Below are positions 31,215-41,869 of a DNA stretch of 55,828 nt, in pieces. The notes under the pieces were generated by a model. That model was not told where the DNA came from. It ran no database searches and saw only the letters and a list, made by a program, of their open reading frames with translations. Positions within the stretch are counted from its first letter, which is position 1; every line of letters starts with the position of its first letter. Position numbers and translations under genes: made by a program. Source of the DNA: a virus; IMG/VR virus record IMGVR_UViG_3300044998_000776, positions 1-55,828 of that record; one strand, written 5' to 3'.

Positions 31215-34094
31215 ATGTCTCAAAGGAAGCAGTTACCTAGAATCGAGATACGACGCCAGGACGATCGTCCCGGAGCATATCCGAGCATCCTGAGAACGGG
31301 AGATCCGACGAGGAAAGGCAATCAGTCGATATACTTCGACGATACGTCTACTATCCTCTACGATCCCTCGTATTACGTTCCCTCGGGCTTCAGCGGCTCG
31401 CAGGCTTCCTCCAGCATTTCTTGGCCCTCTACTCTGACTGTCGGTTCGAAGCTGCATGCAGCGACTGACTTTACCAGTTCGATCGTTACATTCGGTAAGA
31501 CTGTCAAAAGCTCTGTCGGCGGGCTCAACGATCTTCCTGTTTTTTCTGAAGCTCCGGGTCCTTTTAAAGAAGATGGTTTGCATGAACAGATCGAAGATTC
31601 ATCTGACTTCTTTTTGACGGGTACCGGAGTCGAACACGTCGGCTTCGGTCTGCAATCCAAGCTCAAGTCGAAAATCGCTATTCGCATCAGGCTCAATAAC
31701 GTCGAACCGCAAACTATTCCAGGAAATCGATCGAGCCTCTATTATTGGAGAAGCAGCCTCGTTGACGGTGACAATGGAACCCTGCAGGCGGTGGCCCCCG
31801 ATGCCGAGGGGCCCGCTACAGACAACGCCAGTCTGACGACGACATACCCGAACATGGACGCAAAAATGTTCGGACCCTTTGGTAATTTTTTGCTGTCAGG
31901 AGCGGCTAATGTTCCGTATTACGGTGTCAAATCCGTTTCGAAGATTAAGACATCCCTTAATGATGCGTTTCAGTGGCAAAACAACACAGCTTCGGTGTTG
32001 ACGGATCCCAGATACGCTCCTATCCCTAACAATCTCATTCGAATGGATCGATATATCAATCATCCATTTGTCATCGAAAAAGCTGTCATTGAATTCCCGC
32101 TTCGGGCAGGAGCCGGGTGGTTTAACGATCGAACTCAGATGATGCCCAATGGGCCCTTTGATAACGTACCTGACGCTGGAGGACCGTGTGTCACATTCGC
32201 TTTGCTAGGTACCAACAACATCGGAAAACGAGATCTGATAATGTCAGCGACTGTCATCCCGGCAGGAGATGACATATCGGGCACGATGACATTTACATCG
32301 GGCGGCAACACGTATCGAGCGATGTACGGATTTCGTAGCTTTGGTCGACCGTCGACGACGATCCAGCCCAACGCGGACGGAAAGTTTACTGGCTCGATCG
32401 TCGTTCCGGGAACTGCTAACGTCAGAAATAGCATAATCAGTTACGGAGCTCCTCCCGCCGCCGGACGACTTTGGACAGCCACGGAATTTAAAGAGAGCTA
32501 TATCGGTTCGATCGATCCCTATGGACGAGGCTCGACAACTGACCCGTGCGGTCGATCGATCTTTGGAAAAGAGTTTACGACCCCGCAGATCTCCAAATTC
32601 AATATTCAATCCAACAATAAGAAATTGTTTGGTAATCCAGGAACAGGGATTGCAGGGGATTATCCCGAAATTTGGTCATTCGATTCCAACGTGCCGAGTC
32701 CGTATATCATCTATCCTAAGGATAGCCTGATGTTGACGCTATCAAAACACCGACCGGTGATATCCGTCAACTCTTTGTATACTTCGCTCGGAGCCCCGAC
32801 AGGCTCCCACGATTTCGTTGTCTTGCCAGGCAAGATCAACATTACTTTGTTTGGGTCTCTTCTCAGAGAGGGTATCGAAAATAACGACGGTCATAATCCA
32901 AATAGCACTACTGCGGCCGTGCACGAAGTTATCGGAGGAGATCCGATTTACGACGAATATGACGTCTTTTATAGAGATGAACTAAGGGACACTTACATAA
33001 CTGATTATGTCTCTGGAAGCATCTTTGCTAACGGTCCTTCCGGAAGGGCTCGTTGGAGATCATCTCTTGATAGTAATGCATCTGCCCGTTTGACGTTTGC
33101 CGATCGAGTTAGCGATCGAAGAAAATTCATCTATCACCTTGTTTCATTTAGAAGATATTCGGAAGCCAGTTCTGTTACTGAAAGATTCTATGACAGCCTT
33201 GTTCCTCCCTTGGATGAAATTCTAAAAAGGGGCCGATATTTCACGAGGCTTTATGCTTGGTTGTTGTTTGGTACAGGACCTAGAAATGTTATCACGGTCA
33301 ACCTAGATTCGAATCAATACTCAAGCATCTATCAAAATCACTCGTCTAACGACTGGAGCCGGTCCTTCCCGTTTGAGCCCCGATACGGCACTGTTCTCAG
33401 AGCAACGACTCAAAAATTCTTCGCTCGTTTCCTTCTCAATTTCTTTTCTTTTTACTCTTACTACGGTCGATATTTCGACATGAATGACAACATGGTCATC
33501 AAGGTCGGAGTTGGCAGCAATGTGCACAACATCGGAATAGACCAAATCGATCCAGGTGCTCAAAGAGTCGGACTTCGAAACGAAGTAGCGCTGAAGTTGC
33601 TTTACGGCATCGGACAGTTCAATAACTGTTATCGAGTAGGATCGAAGACGTTCGGCGCGACCGACCGTCCGTTGATGATCGAAAATGTTTTCACTAACAG
33701 CTATGCCGGAGTCGAGATCAGAGGCTGGAAGTACGGATTAATCAACGGACTTCCCCAATACTCTAAGGCTCTCTATCGTCGAGATCGCTACGGTCAATAC
33801 CGAGACATGCTCGAACAGCGACAGGATACGAAGTTTTTCCAAACCGTCGACGAAGCAGAAAGAACCGGACGCCGCCTGCTAGCTACGAAAAAGAATATGT
33901 CGTATGCCGGAGCGGCCGTCGTCAATGTAAAATTTCTCAATTCATCAGGAAGCCGAGTACGACCCGAAGAAACTTATTCCTCTAATCTCAGTTTTGAAGC
34001 TACATCTTCTTTGCCATTTTTCGATGGGCAAGTTAGAAATAGAGAAGAACCTCTAAGCTTCACGAATATTCAGCAATTCCAGTACATGGGATGA
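31215..34094 (+). CDS. Large tail structural protein, first of a second paralogue pair, 959 aa
   Basis: Begins LPRIEIRRQDDRPGAYPSIL followed by RTGDPTRKGNQSIYFDDT; the paralogue at 34098 begins with the same pattern. Other shared stretches: QPF/HPF-V-EKAVIEFPLRAGAGW, RSIFGKEF, WSRSFPFEPRY, IRGWKYGLINGL, RRDRYGQYRDMLEQRQD and SNLSFEATSSLPFFDGQVRN. Beta-rich with no catalytic motif. Probably a wedge or long tail-fibre associated protein of the kind conserved in marine T4-like phages. ATG 31215 has a weak purine-rich site (cagag). Confidence 0.7.
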   Translation: MSQRKQLPRIEIRRQDDRPGAYPSILRTGDPTRKGNQSIYFDDTSTILYDPSYYVPSGFSGSQASSSISWPSTLTVGSKLHAATDFTSSIVTFGKTVKSSVGGLNDLPVFSEAPGPFKEDGLHEQIEDSSDFFLTGTGVEHVGFGLQSKLKSKIAIRIRLNNVEPQTIPGNRSSLYYWRSSLVDGDNGTLQAVAPDAEGPATDNASLTTTYPNMDAKMFGPFGNFLLSGAANVPYYGVKSVSKIKTSLNDAFQWQNNTASVLTDPRYAPIPNNLIRMDRYINHPFVIEKAVIEFPLRAGAGWFNDRTQMMPNGPFDNVPDAGGPCVTFALLGTNNIGKRDLIMSATVIPAGDDISGTMTFTSGGNTYRAMYGFRSFGRPSTTIQPNADGKFTGSIVVPGTANVRNSIISYGAPPAAGRLWTATEFKESYIGSIDPYGRGSTTDPCGRSIFGKEFTTPQISKFNIQSNNKKLFGNPGTGIAGDYPEIWSFDSNVPSPYIIYPKDSLMLTLSKHRPVISVNSLYTSLGAPTGSHDFVVLPGKINITLFGSLLREGIENNDGHNPNSTTAAVHEVIGGDPIYDEYDVFYRDELRDTYITDYVSGSIFANGPSGRARWRSSLDSNASARLTFADRVSDRRKFIYHLVSFRRYSEASSVTERFYDSLVPPLDEILKRGRYFTRLYAWLLFGTGPRNVITVNLDSNQYSSIYQNHSSNDWSRSFPFEPRYGTVLRATTQKFFARFLLNFFSFYSYYGRYFDMNDNMVIKVGVGSNVHNIGIDQIDPGAQRVGLRNEVALKLLYGIGQFNNCYRVGSKTFGATDRPLMIENVFTNSYAGVEIRGWKYGLINGLPQYSKALYRRDRYGQYRDMLEQRQDTKFFQTVDEAERTGRRLLATKKNMSYAGAAVVNVKFLNSSGSRVRPEETYSSNLSFEATSSLPFFDGQVRNREEPLSFTNIQQFQYMG

Positions 34095-34097
34095 TAG

Positions 34098-37040
34098 ATG
34101 CCCTCTAAGAAGAAAAGATCTCCACGACTTGAAATTCGGATTCTGGACAACCAGATTGGCCGATATCCGACCGTCGCACGCACGGGAGATTCTAATCGCA
34201 CGGGCGCGGGATCCATTTTCTATGACGATACCGACACGTACGTCTATACTCAGTTGTCCGATTCTTCTTCTGTCGGATCCCAATTTGTTTCCATGCCGAC
34301 GTCGATCCCTTCGGGTTCCAAATATCTTCTTGGAAACCTGACATCTTCGATTTTTGTATCGGGTAATGCTATTCGAGATGTCGAGCAATGGATCAGCCCG
34401 GTCATCGCCCGGCAATTCGAGACGATCAAACCGTATATCGAAAGCAGCCAATACGAGCAAGATCTTAAGACGACAGAATTCTACAAGACGGGATCATCTC
34501 TCGAAGAGTTTGGTCTGGGATTTTTGTCTAAGTTGGACAGCAAAACAAAGATATCGATCGATATTCCTGTCGCAACTCCCGTGCAATTGCAACCAAGATC
34601 TGCTAGCATCTATTATTTGAATAGTGAGCGAGGGCGCTTCGAAGAAATAGCGGCAGGACTTAGACATCGTCCGTGGGCAAATATAAATTTCTGGGAAACC
34701 AGACTATTCAACCATCTCGGATCTAACATCTTGTCGAGCTCTAAAAATGATGTTTTGCAGCTCGGACACATTCTCAACACACCGACAGAAAATCAGACTC
34801 TTCCCCGATCGTATCTGCAAGACAATTTACCCACAGCTTTTTCCAACATGGGAAGGCTGCTGAGTCTCGTCAATACACAGTCGGCTCTCATCGATTCGAA
34901 TTTCGAAGCCACCTCGTCTCAATACATCCAGATGAGTCGTTTCATTTCTCAACCGTTTATGGTCGAGAAAGTCATCATGGAAATCCCAATCAAGGCCGGG
35001 CCTGGATGGCTCAGAGACTATACAAGATTCGTTCGTCTCAGCGCTATCAATGGATATAGAAACGATCCGTTTGATACAGGCGGTCCGGCAGTAACTTTCG
35101 GATTAATCAATCAGATCAATCGAAACAACCGAGACCTGATTCTCTCTGCGACCATTATTCCAGAAAACGATAACTTCATCGGTCAAGACGTCAGCCCGTT
35201 GTACAACGAACGATTCGCTTCAGGTTTCAAATCGTATGGACAACCGGCTCTCGTCATTCCATCTAGTTCGAATCAAACATTCACAGGAACGCTTAAATTT
35301 CAGCTCGAACCCAGAATTTCAAACGGAGTTACTTCTCTAGGATTCTTCTGTGTATCCGGGTCGTATAGCCTTTATGGCTCAAATCGAGGAGACAAGCTTA
35401 GAAATTCTTTTGCCATTTCTGTCAATCCATTTGGACGATCGATGAGAGGCGTCGCCGCCGGACGAAGCGTCTTTGGTAAGGAATTTTCCGTACCTGATGG
35501 TGACGGAGTTTCTGCTCTAGCTCGATTCTTTCCTGAGGGTATCGGATCGTATTGCGATGTATACCTCTACAACTACCAACAGAATGCTATTTCTCCGTAC
35601 ATTCTGTTCCCGTCGGACAAGCTTGTGCTCTCTGTATCGAAATACAGAGCGTGCGTTTCTCAAAGCGCTGTCAACGGAACGGTGCCCTTCAATTTCAACG
35701 GCGGAATGAATCTCAATCAGGCGCACGATATCTGGATGGATTCGGGTACCATCAAAATCACGATGTACGGTAGTATGGTTCGAGAAGGGTCGGAATATCA
35801 CGACAGCCTCAATTCTCGACTAGATACCAATTCTGTTCATGAGTCAATTCACAATGTGATTGTCGATGAATGGGACGTCGGATCTGTGCAAGAATTTACG
35901 GGCTCGATGAGGGCTCAACACATGTCGGGCACGGCCACACCTTTCTTGAATCATCAAGAATATCAGTGGTCTAGACAGCGTCAGATAGATTCGACTGATT
36001 TCGATCCTCGAAATACATTCTCGTCTATTTTTGCATCCGAGCAGCCGGTTCAATACTGGGAGCGAGTCCAATTCTTCAGAAACATTCAAGTAACATCTGA
36101 CAACGAGCAGTATTACGACAGCATGCTTCCTCGATTCGATGAAATCTTTCGAAAGGAAAGATCGGGCGCACCGTACAATGCTATCGTCGGTTCGGGAGAT
36201 ATGTTAATCACTCTGGATTTTATAGACAGCGTGACAAGAGGGTTTTCAGTCGTTGATTGGTCTCGATCTTTTCCGTTCGAGCCCAAATATTCTGATCTAG
36301 TTCGAACTAAAGCAATAGAAAAAGTAGCTTCTAGATATAACACAAGCGGATTCTTTGCTAATCCGGGCACGGCCAGGCTATCTCTTCTGTCCCCGACCGA
36401 TACTAAGATCGCCATCGAAGTCTATAGAGTCCCCTTCGATGGTGAGCCATTCGATTCGGGAGGAAATTACTATCACATTTGGGCGGACTCAATCAACGGA
36501 AACTTCGCAGGTCTCAAATACACCGATCTGATCAAAATTTTGTACGCTTCGGGCGACTACAACAACGTTCGTTCCGGAACGACAGGGGTTCATGGATCGG
36601 ACGAAAGCCCAGGACAATTCTACGGGTCGACGTGCCGACCCTTTTTCCGAACGAAAACATTCGATGTAGGAGCTCCCAACTATGGATACCTAAATCAGGT
36701 ATACAGAGGAGCCCTCATCAGAGGTTGGAAATACGGATTGCTCAATGGATTCGAGACCCAAACTAAAGCCGTCTTTAGAAGAGATCGCTATGGCCATCTC
36801 AGAGATATGCTCGAACAGCGAAACGACTCCAAATTTCACGATGGGCTAAGCGTGCTTCCTTCCCCTGTTAACGTCAAATTTATCGGGCCCAACGGATCGA
36901 CAGTCAAGCCCGAAAACACATTTTCTTCTAATCTAAGTTTCGAAGCTACCTCTTCACTTCCTTACTTTGACGGAACTGTTCGTAATCGGGAGGAGCCTCT
37001 ATATGTTCCGAGTATTTATTCGGCGAAATTTACCCGGTAA
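34098..37040 (+). CDS. Large tail structural protein, second of a paralogue pair, 980 aa
   Basis: Paralogue of the preceding gene, 3 bases downstream of it. Shared blocks in order: SPRLEIRILDNQIGRYPTVA, FMVEKVIMEIPIKAGPGW, GRSVFGKEF, DWSRSFPFEPKY, IRGWKYGLLNGF, RRDRYGHLRDMLEQRND, FSSNLSFEATSSLPYFDGTV. The two proteins differ mainly in the middle, which suggests subfunctionalisation, for example different receptor- or neighbour-binding surfaces in the same structure. Confidence 0.7.
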   Translation: MPSKKKRSPRLEIRILDNQIGRYPTVARTGDSNRTGAGSIFYDDTDTYVYTQLSDSSSVGSQFVSMPTSIPSGSKYLLGNLTSSIFVSGNAIRDVEQWISPVIARQFETIKPYIESSQYEQDLKTTEFYKTGSSLEEFGLGFLSKLDSKTKISIDIPVATPVQLQPRSASIYYLNSERGRFEEIAAGLRHRPWANINFWETRLFNHLGSNILSSSKNDVLQLGHILNTPTENQTLPRSYLQDNLPTAFSNMGRLLSLVNTQSALIDSNFEATSSQYIQMSRFISQPFMVEKVIMEIPIKAGPGWLRDYTRFVRLSAINGYRNDPFDTGGPAVTFGLINQINRNNRDLILSATIIPENDNFIGQDVSPLYNERFASGFKSYGQPALVIPSSSNQTFTGTLKFQLEPRISNGVTSLGFFCVSGSYSLYGSNRGDKLRNSFAISVNPFGRSMRGVAAGRSVFGKEFSVPDGDGVSALARFFPEGIGSYCDVYLYNYQQNAISPYILFPSDKLVLSVSKYRACVSQSAVNGTVPFNFNGGMNLNQAHDIWMDSGTIKITMYGSMVREGSEYHDSLNSRLDTNSVHESIHNVIVDEWDVGSVQEFTGSMRAQHMSGTATPFLNHQEYQWSRQRQIDSTDFDPRNTFSSIFASEQPVQYWERVQFFRNIQVTSDNEQYYDSMLPRFDEIFRKERSGAPYNAIVGSGDMLITLDFIDSVTRGFSVVDWSRSFPFEPKYSDLVRTKAIEKVASRYNTSGFFANPGTARLSLLSPTDTKIAIEVYRVPFDGEPFDSGGNYYHIWADSINGNFAGLKYTDLIKILYASGDYNNVRSGTTGVHGSDESPGQFYGSTCRPFFRTKTFDVGAPNYGYLNQVYRGALIRGWKYGLLNGFETQTKAVFRRDRYGHLRDMLEQRNDSKFHDGLSVLPSPVNVKFIGPNGSTVKPENTFSSNLSFEATSSLPYFDGTVRNREEPLYVPSIYSAKFTR

Positions 37041-37053
37041 CGGGCTAGACTAA

Positions 37054-39408
37054 ATGCCTAGTTTCAACGTAGCAGAAGCTAAGAGGACACCTCAGATCGT
37101 TATTCGCGATGGCAAGGGTGATGTTGTCACCGTTGTTACGCCTAGAGATCTGCAGGTAGGATTTGAAGGCAGCCCGGGCGCCCTTATTCTCAAGGGCGCC
37201 CTGGACATCAATGCGTTCGTCCTGCAAATTAGCAATCCGGCCGATGCGGCTAACGTTAGAGTTTCAAACGATAAAATCGCCTACTTCATTCTGAACGATT
37301 CAGGAGTCGGCGTCACAGTCAAACTTCCCACGCCTCCCGCTAATCCTGGCCAGACACACATTATCAAGGATTATCGAGGAACTGCCAGCAACACAACTCC
37401 GATAACCATCACGACAGACGATGCATCGACGATCGATGGTCAGACGGCACAAAACATCGTCGTCGCTTATGGCGCTATCATGTTTGTCTGGACGGGGCAG
37501 GGATGGGTTTCTCTAGCTCTCGGAGCCTCAGGCACCGGCGGCGGCGCACCTAATAATTCTCGTTACGTTGTTTGGAGCACCGAAATCGGACTTTCGAATT
37601 CTCGAGTCCTATCGGTCACCTCGGGCCACCTAACTCTCGATACGACAGCTCCCAATGCCAACCTCGGACTAGCCAACATAGGAACTCCGGGAACGTATAC
37701 GTTCCCCAGCCAAATTACGGTCGATTCCCAAGGAAGAGTCACGTCGATTACTTCGACCACCGGATCGGGAGGTAATGCCGACCCAGGTGCCGACCCAGGT
37801 GCGTCTTACGTCGTAATGGCGCTGACTGCTTCTCTAACTAACGAAAGAGTCGCGACGCAAGGTTTGGGAATTCGAATCACTGACGGCGGTGCGAATGGTC
37901 CTGCGACTTGGGCTATCGATAACAGCGTCGTTGCCACTATCTCCGGATCTACCTTTACTGGAGCGACTCTACACACCGCGGGTCTGTCAGGTTCTTTGAC
38001 TAGATTGACTGATGGTCGATCTTACATCGTCGGAGGCACAGGCATCACTGTCACTTCGGCTTCAAACGGACAGGTGACCATCACGGGATTGGCAGCATCC
38101 TCTTCCGTCGATGCTCCAATCAATGCGACTTATCTTGTATTGACAGCTGATGGCACTCTGACGGCGGAACGTGTCTTTACTCCTATCAACGGCATCAAAT
38201 TTACTGATGGAGGCGCGGGCGGCGCTTATAACATCTTCATCGATGACAGAATTGTTGCCACTATTTCGGGTTCGACATTCTCGGGTGTGACGAATCACAC
38301 CGCCGGCCTCTCGGGTTCTCTGACCCGTCTGACGAACGGACAGTCGTATCTTGTTGCCGGCGCGAACATCATTATCACTTCTGCGTCTAACGGACAGGTA
38401 ACGATCACGTCGACCGCGTCGGGCTCGGGCGGCGGAGGAACAGGAACAGGAGACAATGAAGCTTCTTACGTCGTTCTGGGTCTGACTTCTTCTCTGACAA
38501 ATGAAAGAGTGCTGACGGCTGGAGCGGGTATTTCCATCACCGATAACGGACCCAACAGCAGCGTCGTCATTTCGGCCAACGGCAGCGCAAACCGTATCAT
38601 GAGATACGGGATCACTCACGAAACTATCACAACGACTCAACCCTCGTCATCCGTCGAATCTATCGGCATGACGTATTTCGACCAATCGACCTTGCCGATT
38701 GGCGCAAAGAGCTATTACTTCAAATCGATATTGGCTCCGTCGACCGAATCGACGGTCGCCTACCTAGAGCTCTACGACTATAGCGGGATCATCTCGGGAA
38801 CACCCCAAATAATCCAGGGATCGATTGTTACGGGTTCTTCCACCACATTCACTTATTTTTCCAAGGACCTAACGAGCGTCTTGACGAGCGTCACAGGATC
38901 AGGCATCTTGGAAGCTCGTTTGTGGTGCACTCCGACGGGTTCAAACCTCGCTGCTATCTGCAAGAGCGCCTGGTTGGAGATCCAGTTCTCAGGTACTCCC
39001 GTCACTCAGTCGAATAAATTCAATCTGATGAATGGCATCGCCACGACAGACCAAGGATCGGGTTCAAACGAATCTTTGGGAATGGCGTATCTAGATCAGA
39101 CGCAGCTTCCGACGGGAACCAAGAAATTCTATTTTAGAACAATTTTGGCCCCTGTCTCGGGAACGACAGTGGCATACGCCGACTTGTACGACTATAATGG
39201 AATTATCAACGGAATTCCGCAACCCATCTCGGGATCTGTCGTCACAGGATCTTCGACGACATTCACTTACTTCTCCAAAGAGATCACTGCCGCTCTGAGT
39301 TCGGTGACAGGATCTGGCATCATCGAAGCTAGATTCTGGTGCACGCCTACTGGATCCAATAGGGCTGCCATCGTCAAGAGCGCGATGCTTGAAGTAGAAA
39401 CGACATAA
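37054..39408 (+). CDS. Tail-fibre-like repeat protein, 784 aa
   Basis: N-terminal 180 residues form an attachment-type domain (GDVVTVVTPRDLQVGFEGSP). Two repeats of about 95 residues follow (roughly 250-345 and 353-450), each with VVATISGSTF or IVATISGSTF, HTAGLSGSLTRLT and TSASNGQVTIT; a partial third copy occurs at about 468-505. The C-terminus has two copies of a 130-residue domain (VAYLELYDYSGIISGTPQ / VAYADLYDYNGIINGIPQ). Gly/Ser/Thr-rich beta-structure, typical of trimeric fibres. A 12-bp tandem repeat near 37780-37800 encodes the linker ADPGADPG. Confidence 0.8.
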   Translation: MPSFNVAEAKRTPQIVIRDGKGDVVTVVTPRDLQVGFEGSPGALILKGALDINAFVLQISNPADAANVRVSNDKIAYFILNDSGVGVTVKLPTPPANPGQTHIIKDYRGTASNTTPITITTDDASTIDGQTAQNIVVAYGAIMFVWTGQGWVSLALGASGTGGGAPNNSRYVVWSTEIGLSNSRVLSVTSGHLTLDTTAPNANLGLANIGTPGTYTFPSQITVDSQGRVTSITSTTGSGGNADPGADPGASYVVMALTASLTNERVATQGLGIRITDGGANGPATWAIDNSVVATISGSTFTGATLHTAGLSGSLTRLTDGRSYIVGGTGITVTSASNGQVTITGLAASSSVDAPINATYLVLTADGTLTAERVFTPINGIKFTDGGAGGAYNIFIDDRIVATISGSTFSGVTNHTAGLSGSLTRLTNGQSYLVAGANIIITSASNGQVTITSTASGSGGGGTGTGDNEASYVVLGLTSSLTNERVLTAGAGISITDNGPNSSVVISANGSANRIMRYGITHETITTTQPSSSVESIGMTYFDQSTLPIGAKSYYFKSILAPSTESTVAYLELYDYSGIISGTPQIIQGSIVTGSSTTFTYFSKDLTSVLTSVTGSGILEARLWCTPTGSNLAAICKSAWLEIQFSGTPVTQSNKFNLMNGIATTDQGSGSNESLGMAYLDQTQLPTGTKKFYFRTILAPVSGTTVAYADLYDYNGIINGIPQPISGSVVTGSSTTFTYFSKEITAALSSVTGSGIIEARFWCTPTGSNRAAIVKSAMLEVETT

Positions 39409-39421
39409 TTAAGGTAACGCA

Positions 39422-40678
39422 ATGCCCAAATATAGAGGACGAGTAGATTGCTTTTCATACCCGCTGCAGGCAGATCCTGGTGCCGGCAACTGGAGGGGTC
39501 CTCGCGCGCACAGCGAAATGTTCATCAACACTGTGCAGCACATCCAGCAATACGGACCTGAGCTAGGTATCGAGATTATCGCTGCCAATTATGGCGCGGG
39601 TGGGACGGGATTCCAATTCTGGGATCAGGGCACGCCCCCGGGTCCTCGTACCTGGATCGTCGCCCGATTTCATTCGGCCTCGATGGGCAAGTTCGATATG
39701 CTGCTTTATCAGGTCTCGGCGAGCTCGGGTCAGACCTTGGGCGGAGTCGTCATGTCGCAACAGGTCAACTCCTTCGCCGGTTCAAATCGTCTTTACGGAA
39801 GTTTTGGTGCATCGTTTGCTTGTCATCCTTCGGGCTCGAATACAGGTTCGGCTGACGGGCCGTGGAATGGTAGCTATAGCTTGACGTCCGCTACTCTAGG
39901 CATCGGCAATTCAGGACTGTCGGCAAACAATCCGCTTTGGAAGACGACGGCCGACAGCAAGGGCGCATTTTTTCCGCGCGCCAACGGCATCGCGGGAACT
40001 TATTCGGCTAGTCGAAATTATTTGGCGACCCTTAACGAAGACGGCGCGCAAGTCGGTACCGAAGCTACATTTTTGCCGGCCCGATATCACATCCTGCTGA
40101 GCGAAGATTCTTTCACATTCTTAGTCGATCATGCCAACGATACTTCGTATAAAGTGACCCATTTTGGACCCTATTTTCCGCGTTCGGGCTCTACACCCTA
40201 TCCCGAGAGTCCGTATTACATGTTCACTAATTCCGTTTCGACAGTCAATCCTGTGGGTGCGTTTTACACTCAAGGGAATATCGGACAAACGGCCGGCGTA
40301 GGCGGAGGAGTTTCAACTCCCGATGGTGCCGTTGCTCATCCCAACCTGTTGTCGGGAGCCTTGATTTTTGGACATGTTACGATCGGTGGCCTGGATTCGA
40401 TCGCCAGTTATACGAATTTTGTCAATAGCGGATCCTTTGAGAAGATCCCAATGTGGGTGGCTATCTCAGAAGGAACCAACAACGGAATATTGGGTCTAGC
40501 TAAACACGTCGCTTGGGGTTACGGAATGAATTCGAACTCAATCAGTTACAGTTCGAGCTCAGCTGCAATGGGTCTTGCAGAAGCTCAGGGCGTCAAAATA
40601 ATCATACCATGGTCTGGATCGGCACCAGGCACCAATTGGCAACACAGAACAGGCCGAATCATGAATTTTGATGTCTGA
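39422..40678 (+). CDS. Tail-associated protein, first of a third paralogue pair, 418 aa
   Basis: Starts PKYRGRVDCFSYP; with the next gene it shares the first 30 coding bases exactly and many blocks: MFINTVQH, GIEIIAANYG, FRFHSAS/ARFHSAS, CHPSGSNTGSADGPWNGSYS, ESPYYM, NFVNSGSFEKIPMWVAISEG and the end IPWSGSAPG. Gly/Ser-rich, beta-structured, no catalytic motif. Likely receptor-binding or decoration protein at the distal fibre, because it follows the fibre gene; unproven. Confidence 0.72.
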   Translation: MPKYRGRVDCFSYPLQADPGAGNWRGPRAHSEMFINTVQHIQQYGPELGIEIIAANYGAGGTGFQFWDQGTPPGPRTWIVARFHSASMGKFDMLLYQVSASSGQTLGGVVMSQQVNSFAGSNRLYGSFGASFACHPSGSNTGSADGPWNGSYSLTSATLGIGNSGLSANNPLWKTTADSKGAFFPRANGIAGTYSASRNYLATLNEDGAQVGTEATFLPARYHILLSEDSFTFLVDHANDTSYKVTHFGPYFPRSGSTPYPESPYYMFTNSVSTVNPVGAFYTQGNIGQTAGVGGGVSTPDGAVAHPNLLSGALIFGHVTIGGLDSIASYTNFVNSGSFEKIPMWVAISEGTNNGILGLAKHVAWGYGMNSNSISYSSSSAAMGLAEAQGVKIIIPWSGSAPGTNWQHRTGRIMNFDV

Positions 40679-40686
40679 GGTTTCAA

Positions 40687-41865
40687 ATGCCCAAATATAG
40701 AGGACGAGTAGATTGCTACATGAACCCGACTTCTGATTCCGCATCAATAGATAGTCGAACGATCGGAGAGATGTTTATCAATACCGTTCAACATCTCTCG
40801 GGCTGCGCTGATCTGGGTATCGAAATGATCGCTGCCAATTACGGAGTCGCCGGCACAGGATTTACTTTCTGGGACCAAGGTACGATCGGTGCTGGACATC
40901 GAGCGTTTGCTGTTTTTCGATTTCATTCGGCGTCACTAGGCAAATTTGATTGTATGGTATTCGTCGCCACCGGCTCCGGTGTATCAAACGGCCCGATGAG
41001 ACCGGCAGGATGGGGAGTTACGAACGCGGCCGCGAGTCGAGGAAATCTTGGATTTGCATTTGCTTCTCATCCCTCGGGATCAAACACGGGATCGGCCGAT
41101 GGTCCATGGAATGGTACGTACAGCCTTACATCAGCTTCAATCGGAGATCCCGTTTGGAAATTGACTCCCGACGGTAAGGGATCATTTTTTCCTAGATCTT
41201 TGAGTCACGGCGGCACGTATTCGGGCAGCCGAAATTATATGTCGATCGCTAACGATAATTTGACCAGCATCACACCGATGAGATATCACATTATCGCTAG
41301 CGAAGATAGTCTAACGATATTGACAGATTCTTTGGCCGACGGTAATTATCGAGTTATTCATTTTGGGTCATATGCTCCTCGAGCTGGCATTACGCCTTAT
41401 CCTGAGAGCCCGTACTTTATGATCAGCAACGGCGGTGCGAACAACAACCCTTGGGGCAATACTTGGACAACCACCAACGGCTTAGCGCTCAGTCCCGGTG
41501 TCAATACTATCGACGGCGCTATAGCACATCCCACTCTAACAAGCGGATCGAGGCTTTATGGCGTGGCTCAAGTGTTAGTAAACAGCACGATCGGTTATAA
41601 CAATTTCGTCAATAACGGCTCGTATGAACGATTTCCGATGTGGGTCATCCTGTCAGAAGGCGTCGATAACGGCATTTTGGGAACGATAAATCATCTCACG
41701 TATGGAATCGGTATGGCGACTCACACCGTGACACCGACTTCTTCTTCGGCGGCATTCGGTACATTGACCGTGACTGCCGGTAAGATTTTGATTCCGTGGT
41801 CAGGCAGCCAACCTGGGTTCCAAAACGGAATTCGCACGGGCCGTACGATGAGCTTCGATATTTAA
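40687..41865 (+). CDS. Tail-associated protein, second of a third paralogue pair, 392 aa
   Basis: Paralogue of the preceding gene, separated by 8 bases: PKYRGRVDCYMNP, MFINTVQHLSG, GIEMIAANYGVAGTGF, SHPSGSNTGSADGPWNGTYS, ESPYFMISN, NFVNNGSYERFPMWVILSEG, IPWSGSQPG. About 26 residues shorter, mainly in the middle. The near-identical start and shared C-terminus suggest one oligomeric structure with two versions of a variable centre. Confidence 0.72.
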   Translation: MPKYRGRVDCYMNPTSDSASIDSRTIGEMFINTVQHLSGCADLGIEMIAANYGVAGTGFTFWDQGTIGAGHRAFAVFRFHSASLGKFDCMVFVATGSGVSNGPMRPAGWGVTNAAASRGNLGFAFASHPSGSNTGSADGPWNGTYSLTSASIGDPVWKLTPDGKGSFFPRSLSHGGTYSGSRNYMSIANDNLTSITPMRYHIIASEDSLTILTDSLADGNYRVIHFGSYAPRAGITPYPESPYFMISNGGANNNPWGNTWTTTNGLALSPGVNTIDGAIAHPTLTSGSRLYGVAQVLVNSTIGYNNFVNNGSYERFPMWVILSEGVDNGILGTINHLTYGIGMATHTVTPTSSSAAFGTLTVTAGKILIPWSGSQPGFQNGIRTGRTMSFDI

Positions 41866-41869
41866 GATT

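Noticed and set aside
37054-39408. Diversity-generating retroelement acting on the fibre gene
   Set aside because: Repeats are protein-domain duplications; no reverse transcriptase or template/variable repeat pair is present in the window.
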